From NCBI GenBank assembly GCA_947179155.2, contig OX359280.1:8359501-8423500 (forward strand): DNA of 64,000 bases, given 5' to 3'. Under the pieces are notes generated by a model that saw only the letters and a program-made list of their open reading frames with translations, made no database searches and was not told where the DNA came from. The position numbers and the translations under genes are program-made. Each line of letters starts with the position of its first letter. The stretch's first letter is position 1. Source of the DNA: Hedera helix. Taxonomy: Eukaryota > Streptophyta > Magnoliopsida > Apiales > Araliaceae. Positions 7,804-19,118 of the stretch are shown here, piece after piece.

Positions 7804-10800
7804 ATGCCGCCACAAAGAACGAATCAACGACTACCCCCACCACCACCCGAAGAGTCAGTAAATGCCGGAGGGGTACCACCCAACCCTGTCCAAGAGTTCG
7901 TGGAAATGCTAATGGGAGCATTCCGCGGACGCAACGCAGAGGCTACTGGAGCAACAAACCCTGCCGCTCCACTAGCAACCTTTAAGGATTTCAAATTAAT
8001 AGGACCACCCGAGTTCAAAGGAACCACAGATCCTATAGAAGCACAGACCTGGATAGAGGAGATGGAAAAAGTCTTCGAGGTTGCACGAGTTAGGGAGGAG
8101 CAAATGACCTCATTTGCTACCTTCATGATGAAAGGAGAGGCCAGCCACTGGTGGAAGGCCAATAAGAGTAGAGTAGGGGAGGGAACAATCGCCTGGGCGC
8201 GATTCAAGGAAGTATTCCTGGAAAACTACTTTCCAGAGAGTACAAAGGCTAGGATGGAAATTAAATTCCTAGAGCTGAAGCAAGGTAACATGTCGGTATC
8301 CGAGTATGCCGCTAAGTTCAATGAATTGGCGCGATTTGCCACACATCAGGTGGACACTGAGGCGAGACGCGCCAGACGATTCGAACAGGGGCTGAAACCG
8401 TGGGTTTACAGTCGGGTAACTGTTCTCCAGATTACAAACTTTGCAACGTTACTGGAGAAAGCTATCATAGCTGAGGGTGGAAATGAAGCTTTGAATAAGC
8501 ACAACCAGGAGCGGAACAAGAAGAAAGGTGATGGAGGAAACCGAGAGGGCAGCAGTGGGGGCAGCAACTCGAACAAACGCAAATGGAATAACAACAGCAG
8601 TTCGGGGACACCCCAGGGCAGTGAATCGAAGAAAGCTAATAAATGCAGTCAGTGCGGAAAGAACCACACCGGGGAGTGCATGAAAGGAAGAAATGTCTGC
8701 TATAACTGTGGGCAAGAGGGGCACATCGCTCCTAATTGTCCCACACCAAAAAGGAAGGGAAGTTGTTTCGCCTGCGGGGCCATGGACCATCAATTTAAAG
8801 ATTGTCCGAAGAAGAAGAACACCGGAGGGAGTTCGGGCTATAGGGGAAGCAACAGCAACAACAACAACAACGCCAAACTGACCATTGGAGGGCCGGTGCC
8901 ACAGAACAAACCAACGGCACGGACTTTCAACATGACGGTGCAGGACGCCGTCGAATCAAAAGACGTGGTGTCAGGTATTATTCCGATCAATGATATAAAT
9001 GCTTATGTATTATTTGATTCGGGCGCTACCTGTTCATTTGTGTCTGATGAATTCGCTAAACGGTTAGAATTGCCTAGACAAAAACTAGAGAACCCAATGA
9101 ACATAGAAGTTGCAAATAAAGAAGTGATTCCTGTAGAGTATGTACATAGAAACTGTTGTGGTGAAATCAGGGGTCAGAAGTTGAGTGTAGATTTAATTCC
9201 AATACGTTTGGGGGAGTTTGACGTTATACTTGGAATGGATTGGTTGTTTAACCATGGAGCTATAATTGATTGTCAAAAGAAGTGTATACACCTTAAGACA
9301 CCAAATAGGTCTAAGGTCGTATTTTATGGCAGCAAGTCGTCTGGACAATCAGCATGTCTGACGATGATGCAGGCCAAGAAACTGTTAAGGAAAGGTTGTG
9401 TAGGGTATTTGGCTCACATAGTGGACACACAGATGGTGAATCCCGAGATGGAGCAAATACCAGTAGTGAGGGAGTTCATGGACGTGTTTCCAGATGTACT
9501 GCCAGGTTTACCGCCAGATAGGGAGATAGAGTTTGTAATTGATTTGGTACCAGGGACAACACCAATATCAAAGGCACCATATAGGATGGCTCCGGTAGAA
9601 ATGAAGGAGTTAATGATCCAACTACAGGAGTTGTTGGATAATAAGTACATTCAGCCAAGTGTTTCTCCATGGGGAGCACCTGTACTGTTTGTAAAGAAGA
9701 AGGATGGATCGATGAGGCTATGTATGGATTACAGAGAGATGAATAAGGTGACAATTAAGAACAAGTACCCGTTGCCACGAATTGACGATCTTTTCGATCA
9801 ATTGAAAGGGGCGAAGTACTTTTCAAAGATTGACTTGAGGACTGGTTATCATCAGTTGAAAGTCAGGAAGGAGGATGTACCCAAGACGGCATTCAGAACT
9901 CGATATGGGCATTATGAGTTTCTGGTGATGTCGTTTGGACTGACGAATGCGCCAGCCGCATTTATGGACATGATGAACAGAATATTCAAGCAGTACTTGG
10001 ATAAATTTGTTGTCGTGTTCATTGACGATATTTTGGTTTATTCCAAAACGAAGGAGGAGCATGAGGAACACCTAAGAGTGGTGTTGGAGATTTTACGAAA
10101 GGAGCAGCTGTATGCTAAATTTTCGAAGTGTGAATTCTGGTTGGAGAGAGTTCAATTTTTGGGTCATGTCATTGACAAGGAGGGAGTTTCAGTAGATCCA
10201 GCAAAGGTGGAAGCGGTGATGAATTGGGAACAACCAAGGACGCCAACGGAGGTAAGAAGTTTCTTGGGGTTAGCAGGTTACTATCGGAGATTCATTCAAG
10301 ATTTTTCGAAGATAGCAACACCGCTGACCAATCTAACGAGGAAGACGGTGAAATACGTATGGACGGAGAAGTGTGAGGAAAGTTTTCAGGAGCTAAAGAA
10401 AAGACTTAGTGAAGCACCTGTGTTGACTTTACCGGACGATACGGGAGGTTTTACGGTCTACAGTGACGCATCGCACAAGGGACTTGGCTGTGTGCTTATG
10501 CAAAATGGCAAGGTCGTTGCGTATGCGTCCAGACAGTTGAAGGATTACGAGAAGGGATACCCTACCCACGACTTGGAGCTGGCTGCGGTAGTGTTTGCCC
10601 TTAAAATCTGGAGACATTATTTATATGGAGAGAAATGTGAGATATTCACGGACCACAAGAGTCTGAAGTATATCTTCACACAGAAGGAGTTAAATATGAG
10701 GCAACGGAGATGGTTAGAATTGATCAAAGATTATGATTGTGAAATTCTATATCATCCCGGCAAGGCCAACGTAGTAGCAGATGCTCTAAGTAGAAAGAGC

Positions 10801-11973
10801 AGGGAGAAATTGTTCATGTTGACAGATCAGGAACAATTGGTTCAAGAGATGGCTCGAATGGAGTTGGAGGTGAGAAATCCAAATGAGTCAATGGAAGTAG
10901 AAGCGAGCCCAACCCTGTTAGATCGGGTGAAAAAGGCTCAAGATAAAGACGAAGAATGTGTCAGAATAAGGATGAGAATGACCGAAGGAGAAGAGGTCAA
11001 ATTCAAGGAGGATAGCATGGGATTGCTAAGGTTTGAAAATCGTGTTTGGGTGCCGCTAGGGCCCGAACTACGAGAAGAGATTTTGCAAGAGGCCCACAGT
11101 ACGAGATACTCGATACATCCGGGGAGTACGAAGATGTATCAAGATCTGCGTCAGCATTTTTGGTGGCCGAATTTAAAAAAGGAGGTCGCAGAATGTGTCA
11201 GCCGATGCCTAACTTGTCAAAGGGTAAAGGCCGAACATCAGAGACCAAGTGGATTATTACAGCCGTTAGAGATTCCTGAGTGGAAATGGGAGCATATCAC
11301 AATGGATTTTGTGGTAGGACTTCCAGCAACACAGAAGGGATTTGACGCAATATGGGTGATTGTAGATCGACTAACAAAGTCAGCGCACTTTTTGCCGATC
11401 AAGATTAAGTTCAGTTTGGACCAGTTGGCTAAACTGTACATCAAAGAGATAGTTTCGAGACATGGGGTGCCGGTATCGATTGTGTCAGACAGAGATCCGC
11501 GCTTCACGTCAAAATTTTGGAGAAGTCTTCAGGAGAGATTGGGGACACAGTTGAGAATGAGTACAACATATCATCCGCAGACCGATGGGCAAAGTGAAAG
11601 AACAATACAGACTTTGGAAGATATGCTCAGGGCCTGTGTGATGGATTTCAAGGGCAGTTGGGAGAACCATCTACCATTAGTTGAGTTTGCATACAACAAC
11701 AGTTATCATGCAAGCATAGGCATGCCGCCTTACGAAGCATTGTACGGAAGGAAGTGCAGAACACCTCTATGTTGGGATGAGGTAGGAGAACGCCGATTGT
11801 TGGGGCCGGAATTGGTTCAACAAACGGTAGAGATTATCAAGGTAATAAGAGCTCGGCTAGTAGCAGCTCAGGACCGTCAAAAGAAATACGCCGATTTACA
11901 TCGACAGAAGCGAGACTTCGAAGTTGGAAGTTTTGTGTTCATGAAGGTATCTCCCTGGAAGGGGAAGATCTGA
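7804..11973 (+). CDS. gag-pol: Chromovirus gag-pol polyprotein (to premature stop)
   Basis: 1389 residues in a single frame. Gag capsid is about 60-260. Three zinc knuckles follow at 281-292 (irregular), 299-312 (CYNCGQEGHIAPNC) and 321-334. Aspartic protease has D-S-G at 405-407. Reverse transcriptase spans about 560-760 with FIDD at 739-742. RNase H has its first Asp at D888 (YSDAS). Integrase has an HHCC zinc region around 1100-1140 and catalytic D1168, D1229 and E1265, matching the D,D-35-E spacing. All of these catalytic residues are present. The frame closes with TGA at 11971-11973, and the same frame continues at once to 12342 with the rest of the integrase tail. This copy therefore could make gag, protease, RT and integrase core but not the chromodomain-like tail, unless the stop is read through. 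Translation as one gag-pol frame is normal for the clade. The start is the first ATG after a splice-acceptor-like site, and the N-terminus is Pro-rich. Confidence 0.95.
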   Translation: MPPQRTNQRLPPPPPEESVNAGGVPPNPVQEFVEMLMGAFRGRNAEATGATNPAAPLATFKDFKLIGPPEFKGTTDPIEAQTWIEEMEKVFEVARVREEQMTSFATFMMKGEASHWWKANKSRVGEGTIAWARFKEVFLENYFPESTKARMEIKFLELKQGNMSVSEYAAKFNELARFATHQVDTEARRARRFEQGLKPWVYSRVTVLQITNFATLLEKAIIAEGGNEALNKHNQERNKKKGDGGNREGSSGGSNSNKRKWNNNSSSGTPQGSESKKANKCSQCGKNHTGECMKGRNVCYNCGQEGHIAPNCPTPKRKGSCFACGAMDHQFKDCPKKKNTGGSSGYRGSNSNNNNNAKLTIGGPVPQNKPTARTFNMTVQDAVESKDVVSGIIPINDINAYVLFDSGATCSFVSDEFAKRLELPRQKLENPMNIEVANKEVIPVEYVHRNCCGEIRGQKLSVDLIPIRLGEFDVILGMDWLFNHGAIIDCQKKCIHLKTPNRSKVVFYGSKSSGQSACLTMMQAKKLLRKGCVGYLAHIVDTQMVNPEMEQIPVVREFMDVFPDVLPGLPPDREIEFVIDLVPGTTPISKAPYRMAPVEMKELMIQLQELLDNKYIQPSVSPWGAPVLFVKKKDGSMRLCMDYREMNKVTIKNKYPLPRIDDLFDQLKGAKYFSKIDLRTGYHQLKVRKEDVPKTAFRTRYGHYEFLVMSFGLTNAPAAFMDMMNRIFKQYLDKFVVVFIDDILVYSKTKEEHEEHLRVVLEILRKEQLYAKFSKCEFWLERVQFLGHVIDKEGVSVDPAKVEAVMNWEQPRTPTEVRSFLGLAGYYRRFIQDFSKIATPLTNLTRKTVKYVWTEKCEESFQELKKRLSEAPVLTLPDDTGGFTVYSDASHKGLGCVLMQNGKVVAYASRQLKDYEKGYPTHDLELAAVVFALKIWRHYLYGEKCEIFTDHKSLKYIFTQKELNMRQRRWLELIKDYDCEILYHPGKANVVADALSRKSREKLFMLTDQEQLVQEMARMELEVRNPNESMEVEASPTLLDRVKKAQDKDEECVRIRMRMTEGEEVKFKEDSMGLLRFENRVWVPLGPELREEILQEAHSTRYSIHPGSTKMYQDLRQHFWWPNLKKEVAECVSRCLTCQRVKAEHQRPSGLLQPLEIPEWKWEHITMDFVVGLPATQKGFDAIWVIVDRLTKSAHFLPIKIKFSLDQLAKLYIKEIVSRHGVPVSIVSDRDPRFTSKFWRSLQERLGTQLRMSTTYHPQTDGQSERTIQTLEDMLRACVMDFKGSWENHLPLVEFAYNNSYHASIGMPPYEALYGRKCRTPLCWDEVGERRLLGPELVQQTVEIIKVIRARLVAAQDRQKKYADLHRQKRDFEVGSFVFMKVSPWKGKI

Positions 11974-12342
11974 TTTGGAAAGAAAGGGAAGCTGAGTCCG
12001 AGGTTCATAGGACCGTTCGAGATATTAAAGAGAGTGGGCGATGTGGCGTACGAGGTAGCTTTACCTCCTGAACTTGAGCATATTCACAATGTGTTTCATG
12101 TATCAGTGCTGCGACCATACAAGCCAGACCACAAACATGTCATATCCTATGAGCCAATACAAGTCGAGAAAGACTTATCGTACGAGAAAATTCCTGTCCA
12201 GATACTAGATAGGAAAGAGCAGAGTTTACGGAATAAGGTTATACATTCTGTCAAAGTCCTTTGGAGGAACCACAACGCTGAGGAAGCTACGTGGGAGCTT
12301 GAAGAAAAGATGAGGGCTAACTATCCGCATCTGTTTGAGTAG
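11974..12342 (+). pseudogene. gag-pol C-terminus after stop: chromodomain-like tail
   Basis: Same frame as gag-pol (12034 minus 7804 is divisible by three). It encodes the integrase C-terminal module (LSPRFIGPFEI, HNVFHVSVLRPY) and then a chromodomain-like segment (VKVLWRNH, EEATWELEEKM) ending NYPHLFE and TAG at 12340. In chromoviruses this module tethers the integration complex to chromatin. It is intact but cut off by the TGA at 11971. An internal ATG at 12034 exists, but independent translation is not suggested by anything seen. Confidence 0.85.
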
Positions 12343-12376
12343 TTTAAATTTGTAATTCCGGGGACGGAATTCTTAT

Positions 12377-12389
12377 AAGGGGGGGAGAA
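12377..12389 (+). promoter_or_regulatory. Polypurine tract of Tekay element
   Basis: AAGGGGGGGAGAA immediately before the TG of the 3' LTR. It is the plus-strand DNA primer site. The preceding GGGGAC...TTCTTAT block is shared with the remnants before 460 and 32918. Confidence 0.9.
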
Positions 12390-12828
12390 TGTAATGACCA
12401 CGAATTTCATTAGTCATTGTAAATATACTTAATAAATATTTAGCAATGAATTTAAATTTTTCTCATTAATTAATTGTGCATTAGATAATTAAATAAATGT
12501 ACTTATGTGCTTGTATATTTATTTAAAGGATTAAAGCAAAGTGTATAATTAATTAAAGCAAACCTAATTGGATTATATTTTATATCCAAATGAGTTGATA
12601 AACTAGGTTAAAGATATTAACCTAGTAGGCCATGTAATTAATTTAATTACTAGCCCATGTAATTAATTAAACAAGCCCAATGCTTGATTTAATTAAATGT
12701 AACCTAGACTATTTAAAAGAAGCCCAATGTGGTATTTAAATTGAGCCCAAACAATTTAATTGAATGAGCCCAATAGAAGTTATTACCAAGCCCAATGTGA
12801 AGTCCAATAAGGGTCAAACTTTGGTCAG

Positions 12829-12864
<36 letters not shown>

Positions 12865-15800
12865 GATGTATATATGCACATTTTTGCATTAAAAATAAAG
12901 GAAAAATGGCTTGGATAATTCAATTTGCTGAATTTTTGAGGGCCCCACATGGATAACTTGATTTCCTAGATTGCTTGAAAATCCATCCATGTCATAAGTT
13001 GTTCAACCACCCTAGTCATTCCATATGTCTATCACTTGGTCATTCAATGGAATAGTAAGCTTGATTAGGCTTTAATTTCACCAACATGGGTGAATTAGCA
13101 AGTTAATGAAGGGTTAGTTGTTGGCTATAAATAAGACATCCTACAACCTTGGTGATGTTGGTTAGTTCATTTGCAAGAATTCTAGAGAGAAAAATAGAGA
13201 GCATTTGGGAGAAAAATAGAAGAAACACTTAAGTGTTGAGTGATATAGCTAGAGGTTGAGCTTGGTGGATGACACAAAACTTCACCACATACTTTGGTAG
13301 GAGAAGAAGAAGAGCCTTCAAATCACAAAGGTTTAAAAGTGCTCTCAACTTCATCTTATTTCATTTTTGTAGTCTAGAAAGCTTTTGATCGGTTAAAAAT
13401 CTATTTTTAACCGATCAAAACTCGTTTTGATGATCTAGAAGTATCTAACTATGTAATATATGTATATTCATAGATCTATGTGTTTATAACATGTTTTGGT
13501 ATGCTAGAAATACATAAAAATGGTAGAAAAGTTCATAACACAATTTTACCGGTAAACCCTAACTATGCACGCTAGGTTTATGGTTGTATTTTGAAATGTA
13601 CAAATCGGAAATTGGATTTATATGGCTAGAAAGCTAGATCTATGAGTTTTAAAGAAAAACCCTTTTTGAACCTTTCACAAATATTGAATAACAAAGAAGT
13701 TATAACTTTAACCACAAAAGATGTCATTTTTAAACCCTAAGTGGTTCGATCCGTAAATTTCGTGTAAAACGTTTTAAAAATGTGATTGAACCATGGAATA
13801 TTGTAAAACAAGAAGTTACAAGGTTAACAAAACTGAGTTTGTGTCATTTGGACATATAGATCACATTTTATTCAAGTTTGAACCAATAAAACCAAGGATT
13901 TGTGAAGTTAGTTTTTACCTTATCCTTGTGAGCAGTTTTTAGTCTAGTTACGTTTGAAATTTGGATTTGTGTTCTAAAGAGAAATTGTAGAGGGGGAAAT
14001 TCTGATGAGAATGGACTCAAGAATCACCTCAAAATGTTTTAAAATGAAGAAGTTATGGCTGTCGGAGCGTCGGAGGGTCGGGCAGTCCTCAAATTCGGGT
14101 TTCAGAAAATTTGTACCACCGCCGCAGCGGTGGAAACCACCGCCGCAGCGGTCAAACATTCTGTTAAAAACCTGTTTTAGTGGTCCGGGTCGGGTCGGTC
14201 CGGGTCGGGTCGGGTCGGGTCGGTCCGGGTTGAGTTTTTAATGAAAATTTAAGTTGAAATACATGTAAAATGAGTGTATTTCAATACTAAACCATATATG
14301 TAAAGTTTATTAGTGACTTAATGATATCTAAATGTATAAAATAAAGACTTAAGTTAACACAATTAAAAGGTTAACTAGTGGTATTGTTTGAACAATATTA
14401 AAATATTATTAAATGATGAATAATATTAAGTATATGATTAAAAAGATATTAAATGATGAATAACATTGTAATTGTGTAAAATATTATCAAATGAGTAATA
14501 ATATTAGTTGATGATTAAAATATTATTAAAATAATTAATAATATTACTAAGGGAATAAAATATTATTAAATGATTAATAATATTAAATAATGAATAAAAT
14601 ATTATTAAATGATTAATAATATTAGATACTTAATAAAATATTATTAAATGATTAATAATATTAGGTAATGAATAAAATATTATTAAATGATTAATAATAT
14701 TAGTTACTTAATAAAATATTATTAAATGATTAATAATATTAGATACTTAATAAAATATTATTAAATGATTAATAATATTAGATATTTATTTGAACTATAT
14801 TAAATAATTAATATAAGTTCCTTGTGTTTGAAATATTATCAAGTAGTGATAATATTTCCTAAGTGTTTAGTTACCCATAATTAATCAATTATGTGGTTCG
14901 TAAGGTTTATAAAGGTCATTATACTTACAAGTATATGATACTAATTTAAGATCAAACTGATTTAATTGTTAGGTCCGTTCAAGGATTGTTAAATTAAGTT
15001 GGTTAGCAGTAAACGACGCACGAGGCAAGTCTTCTACCCTTAACTTGTACTTATTGTTGCAATTATTATTCAACTTTAATTACTTTGAGCAATTCAATTA
15101 TTGTTGAGCAAGTATCTACACTCGTAGATATTTAACAGACTTTTGAGTGAATTAATTATCGAAAATTACTTCACATCGTTATTGATTATTGTATTCGCAC
15201 ATAGTGCTTTTGCAAACTGTTTAAGAACGTCTAAGCTAATTGTTTCGGCTAGACAAATGCATGTTAAATTCATTTAGTTGAATATTATAAAAGCTTATCC
15301 AAACCATTGGCTGGTGCGGATTCTTACAGTAAGACTGAGATAGAACAACCCTAGTTAAAGGGGATTTTTATTTGTCGGAGACCCGACAGCGCGCAAGAAA
15401 AACTAAATGTGATGCATATACATAGGACATGAGAGGACTGATCCCCTCAAGTGTCCCGTTATTTTAACAAGGAGTCAGACATTGTATGTCTGTTCTACCT
15501 TAGTAGCAGTTCAGGGTCATTAAAGACCACTCAACAGTAAAGAGTCAATTCCTTCTTTTATTGAACATTGATTCTTGTTATCTTTCACAATTGCTATTGT
15601 TGAAACCTTGAAGTTATTTCCCTTCATCATGATATATCGTATGATTGTTGTTTATAAACTTGCTGAGCCATTTAGTTGTTCATTCTTGCTATATCATGAC
15701 TTTATTTCAGCCAATCCCGAAAGCTCTAAATCGGATAAAGGCAAGGGGAAAGCGAATGTTTAATTTTAGTAGTTGCATGCTAGTTTAGTTTACTGTTATG

Positions 15801-16011
15801 TAATTACTGTTGTAAATCTTTTGTATTTCCCTTAAGATATGTAATGTTTAAGATTAAGGTAATAGACCTTGGGAAGTGTAGCCTTTTGATTAAGGAACCT
15901 TTTGTATTATTCCGCGAAGTTTGAATACAATTTATGTATTTCATTATTGTTTAGTATTGTACAGTGAGAACCAAACCCGAGGTTAAAGAACCCGGATTTG
16001 GGGTCGTCACA
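12390..16011 (+). repeat. Tekay 3' LTR (3622 bp)
   Basis: Near-identical to the 5' LTR. Differences seen by eye are mostly transitions plus unit changes in the TA, GGGTC and AT-array repeats. The TATA box is at 13125-13134, the hairpin at 13383-13420, the GC palindromes at 14116-14152 and the compound hairpin at 15628-15698, where one inner-stem base is changed. It ends TCACA at 16011, followed by the TSD. Confidence 0.95.
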
Positions 16012-16016
16012 ACTAC
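16012..16016. repeat. Target-site duplication ACTAC (right)
   Basis: Matches 2830-2834. Confidence 0.9.
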
Positions 16017-16791
16017 GTTAACAAAGAAGATCGATGCTTTAGGAGTGCAACCTATACAGAGTATTACAACTATTTGTGATTTATGTGCAGGAAGTCATCC
16101 AAGTGAACAATGTACAATTAACGCATAATCAGTTCAGTTCGTTGGAAATTACAACAGGCAGCAAAATAGCAACAATTATAATCTAGGGCGGAGGAATCAT
16201 CCCAATTTCTCGTGGAGCAACAATCAAGCACAACATCCTGCTCTAAGACAACCACACCCACCTAGATTTCAAAATCAGGCTCCACCGTAGCAGGAGAAGA
16301 AGACAAATTTGGAGGATTTACTTTTCAGATACATCGCATAGAAAGGGACACGGATGAATAACCAAGAACTATCAATCCGGAACCTAGAGAATCAGACGAG
16401 GCAGCTTGATAACACTATAAATAACCGCCCCCCAAGGTACTGTACCAAGCAACATGGAAGTCAATCCTAGATGAGATGGTAAAGAACAGTGCAAGACGAT
16501 GACACTTTATAGCGATAAAGAGTTACCCGAAGTTGTTGATGAAAATCCAAAGCAAACGTAGGCAAATGATGGCGAGGTTGACAAACAAGATGGTAATAAT
16601 GGAAAGCATGAAAAGATAAGGGATGATACTATAATGTCAAAGTTAAATGTAGGAAAGCAGAGCCCTGTTGTGCCACCCATGCCTTTCCCCCAGTGACTGT
16701 AGAAATCAAAGTTAGATAAACAAGTCTCAAAATTTTTAGAGGTGTTCAAGAAGCTGTAAATCAACATCCCATTTGCAGATTTACTGAGAAA
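16017..16791 (+). pseudogene. Athila-like gag C-terminal region
   Basis: Continuation of the gag started at 2110. A zinc-knuckle-like CDLCAGSHPSEQC is encoded at about 16076-16114, followed by Asn/Gln-rich coding sequence with NHPNFSWSNNQ (about 16195-16230), typical of the Athila gag C-terminus. Stops and frame changes are frequent, for example TAA shortly after the knuckle. The 5-bp TSD and the split gag motifs show directly that the Tekay element landed inside this gene. Confidence 0.75.
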
Positions 16792-17277
16792 ATGTCGAGC
16801 TATATAAATTTCATGAAGGAGATCTTATCTAAGAAGAGGAAGTTAGGCGAATTTGAAATAGTGGCATTAATAGAGGAGTGCAGCACGATACTTCAAAAGA
16901 AGCTACCACCGAAGCTCAAGGATCTGGGTAGCTTCACAATTCCATGTACTAATGGTAAGCAATTCTTTGGGAGAACATTATTTAATTTGGGAGCCAGTAT
17001 TAACTTGATGTCGTTCTCAATTTATCAGCAGTTGGCATTAAAAGAAGTAAAACCTATGAATTTCACACTACAACTAGGGGACATATCACTCACTTATCCA
17101 CAGTCCATAGTTGAAGACGTTTTAGTCGAGGTGGACAAGTTTATTTTTCCAGTTGATTTCATTGTCTTAGATTTTGAGAAAGATCAGGATATACCAATTA
17201 TTCTTGGGCGTCCATTTTTAGCCACAGGAAGAACGCTGATTGATGTACAAAAGGGTGAACTAACTATGAGGGTCTAA
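16792..17277 (+). pseudogene. Athila-like aspartic protease
   Basis: An open 161-codon stretch with the protease layout of the lineage: TIPCTNGKQFF, LFNLGASINLM, VEDVLVEVDKFIFPVDF, IILGRPFLATGR, ending TMRV. The position of the catalytic Asp before L-G-A-S is Asn in this copy, so the enzyme would be inactive. It is part of a gag-pol broken into several frames. The window shows no selection for its own function. Confidence 0.85.
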
Positions 17278-19118
17278 GATCAAGAGGTTACATTCAACGT
17301 ATTTTCAACTATGAAATTTCCAAAAGATGCAGAAGAATGTTTTCAGATTGATTTAATTGATGAGATTGTGAATAAAGAATTTGAAGGCAGTTATCTTTCA
17401 AATTCCCTTGAGACATCACTTGTTAATCCTTCTTCTTCGGACTTCCTATCGTCCTTATAGTACATACAACTGTTGAATTCTTCTCCACCATTTGTCAAGT
17501 TGAAGAAGCAATTTGAGACTTTGGAGCATTCAGAAAGTTCAACTACTCGTGCAAAGTCACCAAAGTTCAACTACTTTTGCAAAGTCATCATGGGAAGAAC
17601 CACCTTCATTAGAGCTAAAACCTCTTCTTATTCATCTACGATATGCATATTTGGGAGATTCGTGTACTTTACCTGTTATTGTCTCTGTTTCACTTGATGA
17701 ATCTCAAGAAAACAAGCTCTTGCTAGACCTCTGAGAGTACAAAACGGCATTGGAATGGACTATTACCGATATTTAAGGGATCAGTCCTTCGTTATACATA
17801 CATAAGATCCTTCTTGAAGATTATGTGAAGCCTGTGATTGAGCAACAACACCAATTGAATCCTATCATGAAGGAGGTTGTCAATAAGGAAATCATCAAGT
17901 GGATGGATGCAGGAATAATTTACCCCATCTCAGAGAGTTCTTGGGTAAGTCCAGTCCAATGTGTTCCAAAGAAAGAAGGCATGACGGTAGTGGCTAATGA
18001 GAACAACGAGATGATTCCAACACGGACATTAATTGGATGAAGAGTTTGCATGGATTATAGCAAACTTAACAAGGTGACTCGCAAAGACCATTTTCCTCTT
18101 TCGTTCATTGACCAGGTGCTTGACAGATTTGTGAACCATGATTTTTATTATCTCTTAAATGGATATTCGGGCTACAATCAGATTGCAATAGCCTCTAAAG
18201 ATCAAGAAAAAATCACATTCATGTGCCCATATAGAACGTTTGCATTTCGAATGATTTTTTTTGGACTATGCAACGCACCAGCGACGTTCTAGCGATGTAT
18301 GATGACAATATTCTCTGACATGGTCGAGTAAAACCTTGAGGTATTCATGGACGACTTTTCTATGTTCGGGGATAGTTTTGACTTGTGCTTAGATAATCTA
18401 ATACTTGTACTGAAAAAATGTGTGGAAATTAATATGGGGCTGAATTGAAAGAAGTGTCACTTCATGGTTCGAGAAGGTATAATTTTAGGGCATAGGGTGT
18501 CTGCTACTGGAATAGAGGTGGACAAGGCAAAAAATAGAGATTATAGAAAATCCTAAACCACCAGCATTAGTGAAAGGGATTCGAAGTTTTTTGGGACATG
18601 CAGGTTTCTACAGGCATTTTATCAAAGACTTTTCAAAGGTCATGAAACCTCTCTGTAATCTTTTGGAGAAAGATATCCCTTAACTTCGATAAGGCATGCC
18701 TAAAGGCCTTTGAAGTATTGAAAAAGAATCTGATTACTTCCCCTATGATAGTTGCACCAAATTGGGATCTTCCGTTTGAGCTAATATGTGATGCTAGTGA
18801 CTTTGCGATTGGCGCGGTCTTAGGCCAACGTAAAGAGAAAAAAATTTATGCCATATATTATACTAGCAAAACATTGACTGATACACAACTCAACTATACA
18901 ACCACCGAGAAAGAGTTACTAGTATTGTATACACCTTAGACAAGCTTTGTTCACAGCTCATTGGCACGAAGGTGATTGTGTTCACGGATCACTCCCCCAT
19001 CAAATATTTAATCTCAAAAAAGGACGCTAAGCCACGCTTGATTCAATGGATTCTTCTGCTTCAAAAGTTTGATCTTGAAATTCAGGATAGGAAAGGGACT
19101 GAAAATCAAGTAGCAGAC
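17278..19118 (+). pseudogene. Athila-like reverse transcriptase and RNase H
   Basis: Broken frames encode RT motifs in order: PVIEQQHQLNP and AGIIYPISESSWVSPVQCVP (17830-17970), RVCMDYSKLNKVTRKDHFPL (about 18045-18100), YSGYNQIAI, FGLCNAPATF (18290) and the catalytic FMDDFSMF at about 18344. RNase H follows with CDASDFAIGAVLGQ (about 18787), the TTEKELL stretch near 18900 and FTDHSPIKYL (18981). Stops, including TAG after NAPATF and TAG at about 18937, and several shifts break the frame. The coding homology is cut at 19118 inside the NQVAD segment and resumes at 21115. Confidence 0.85.

Larger units (their letters stand above)
2835..16011 (+). mobile_element. Tekay-type Ty3 chromovirus with extra ORF, near complete
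   Basis: A 13,177-bp LTR retrotransposon. Parts in order: 5' LTR (2835-6453), initiator-Met primer-binding site, an extra acidic coiled-coil ORF (6697-7458), gag-pol (7804-12342, one in-frame TGA), polypurine tract (12377-12389) and 3' LTR (12390-16011). Perfect TSDs (ACTAC) flank it and it splits an Athila-like gag. The two LTRs differ at only a few dozen positions by eye, so insertion was fairly recent. The domain order protease, RT, RNase H, integrase, then chromodomain-like C-terminus marks it as a chromovirus. The long LTRs and tail sequence fit the Tekay/Del clade. The extra ORF before gag is not part of the usual chromovirus layout that I know. Confidence 0.93.

Noticed and set aside
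8449..8793. Antisense ORFs opposite gag-pol (also 7824-8207, 9476-9754, 11238-11507)
   Set aside because: Shadows of the long gag-pol frame, with no domains.
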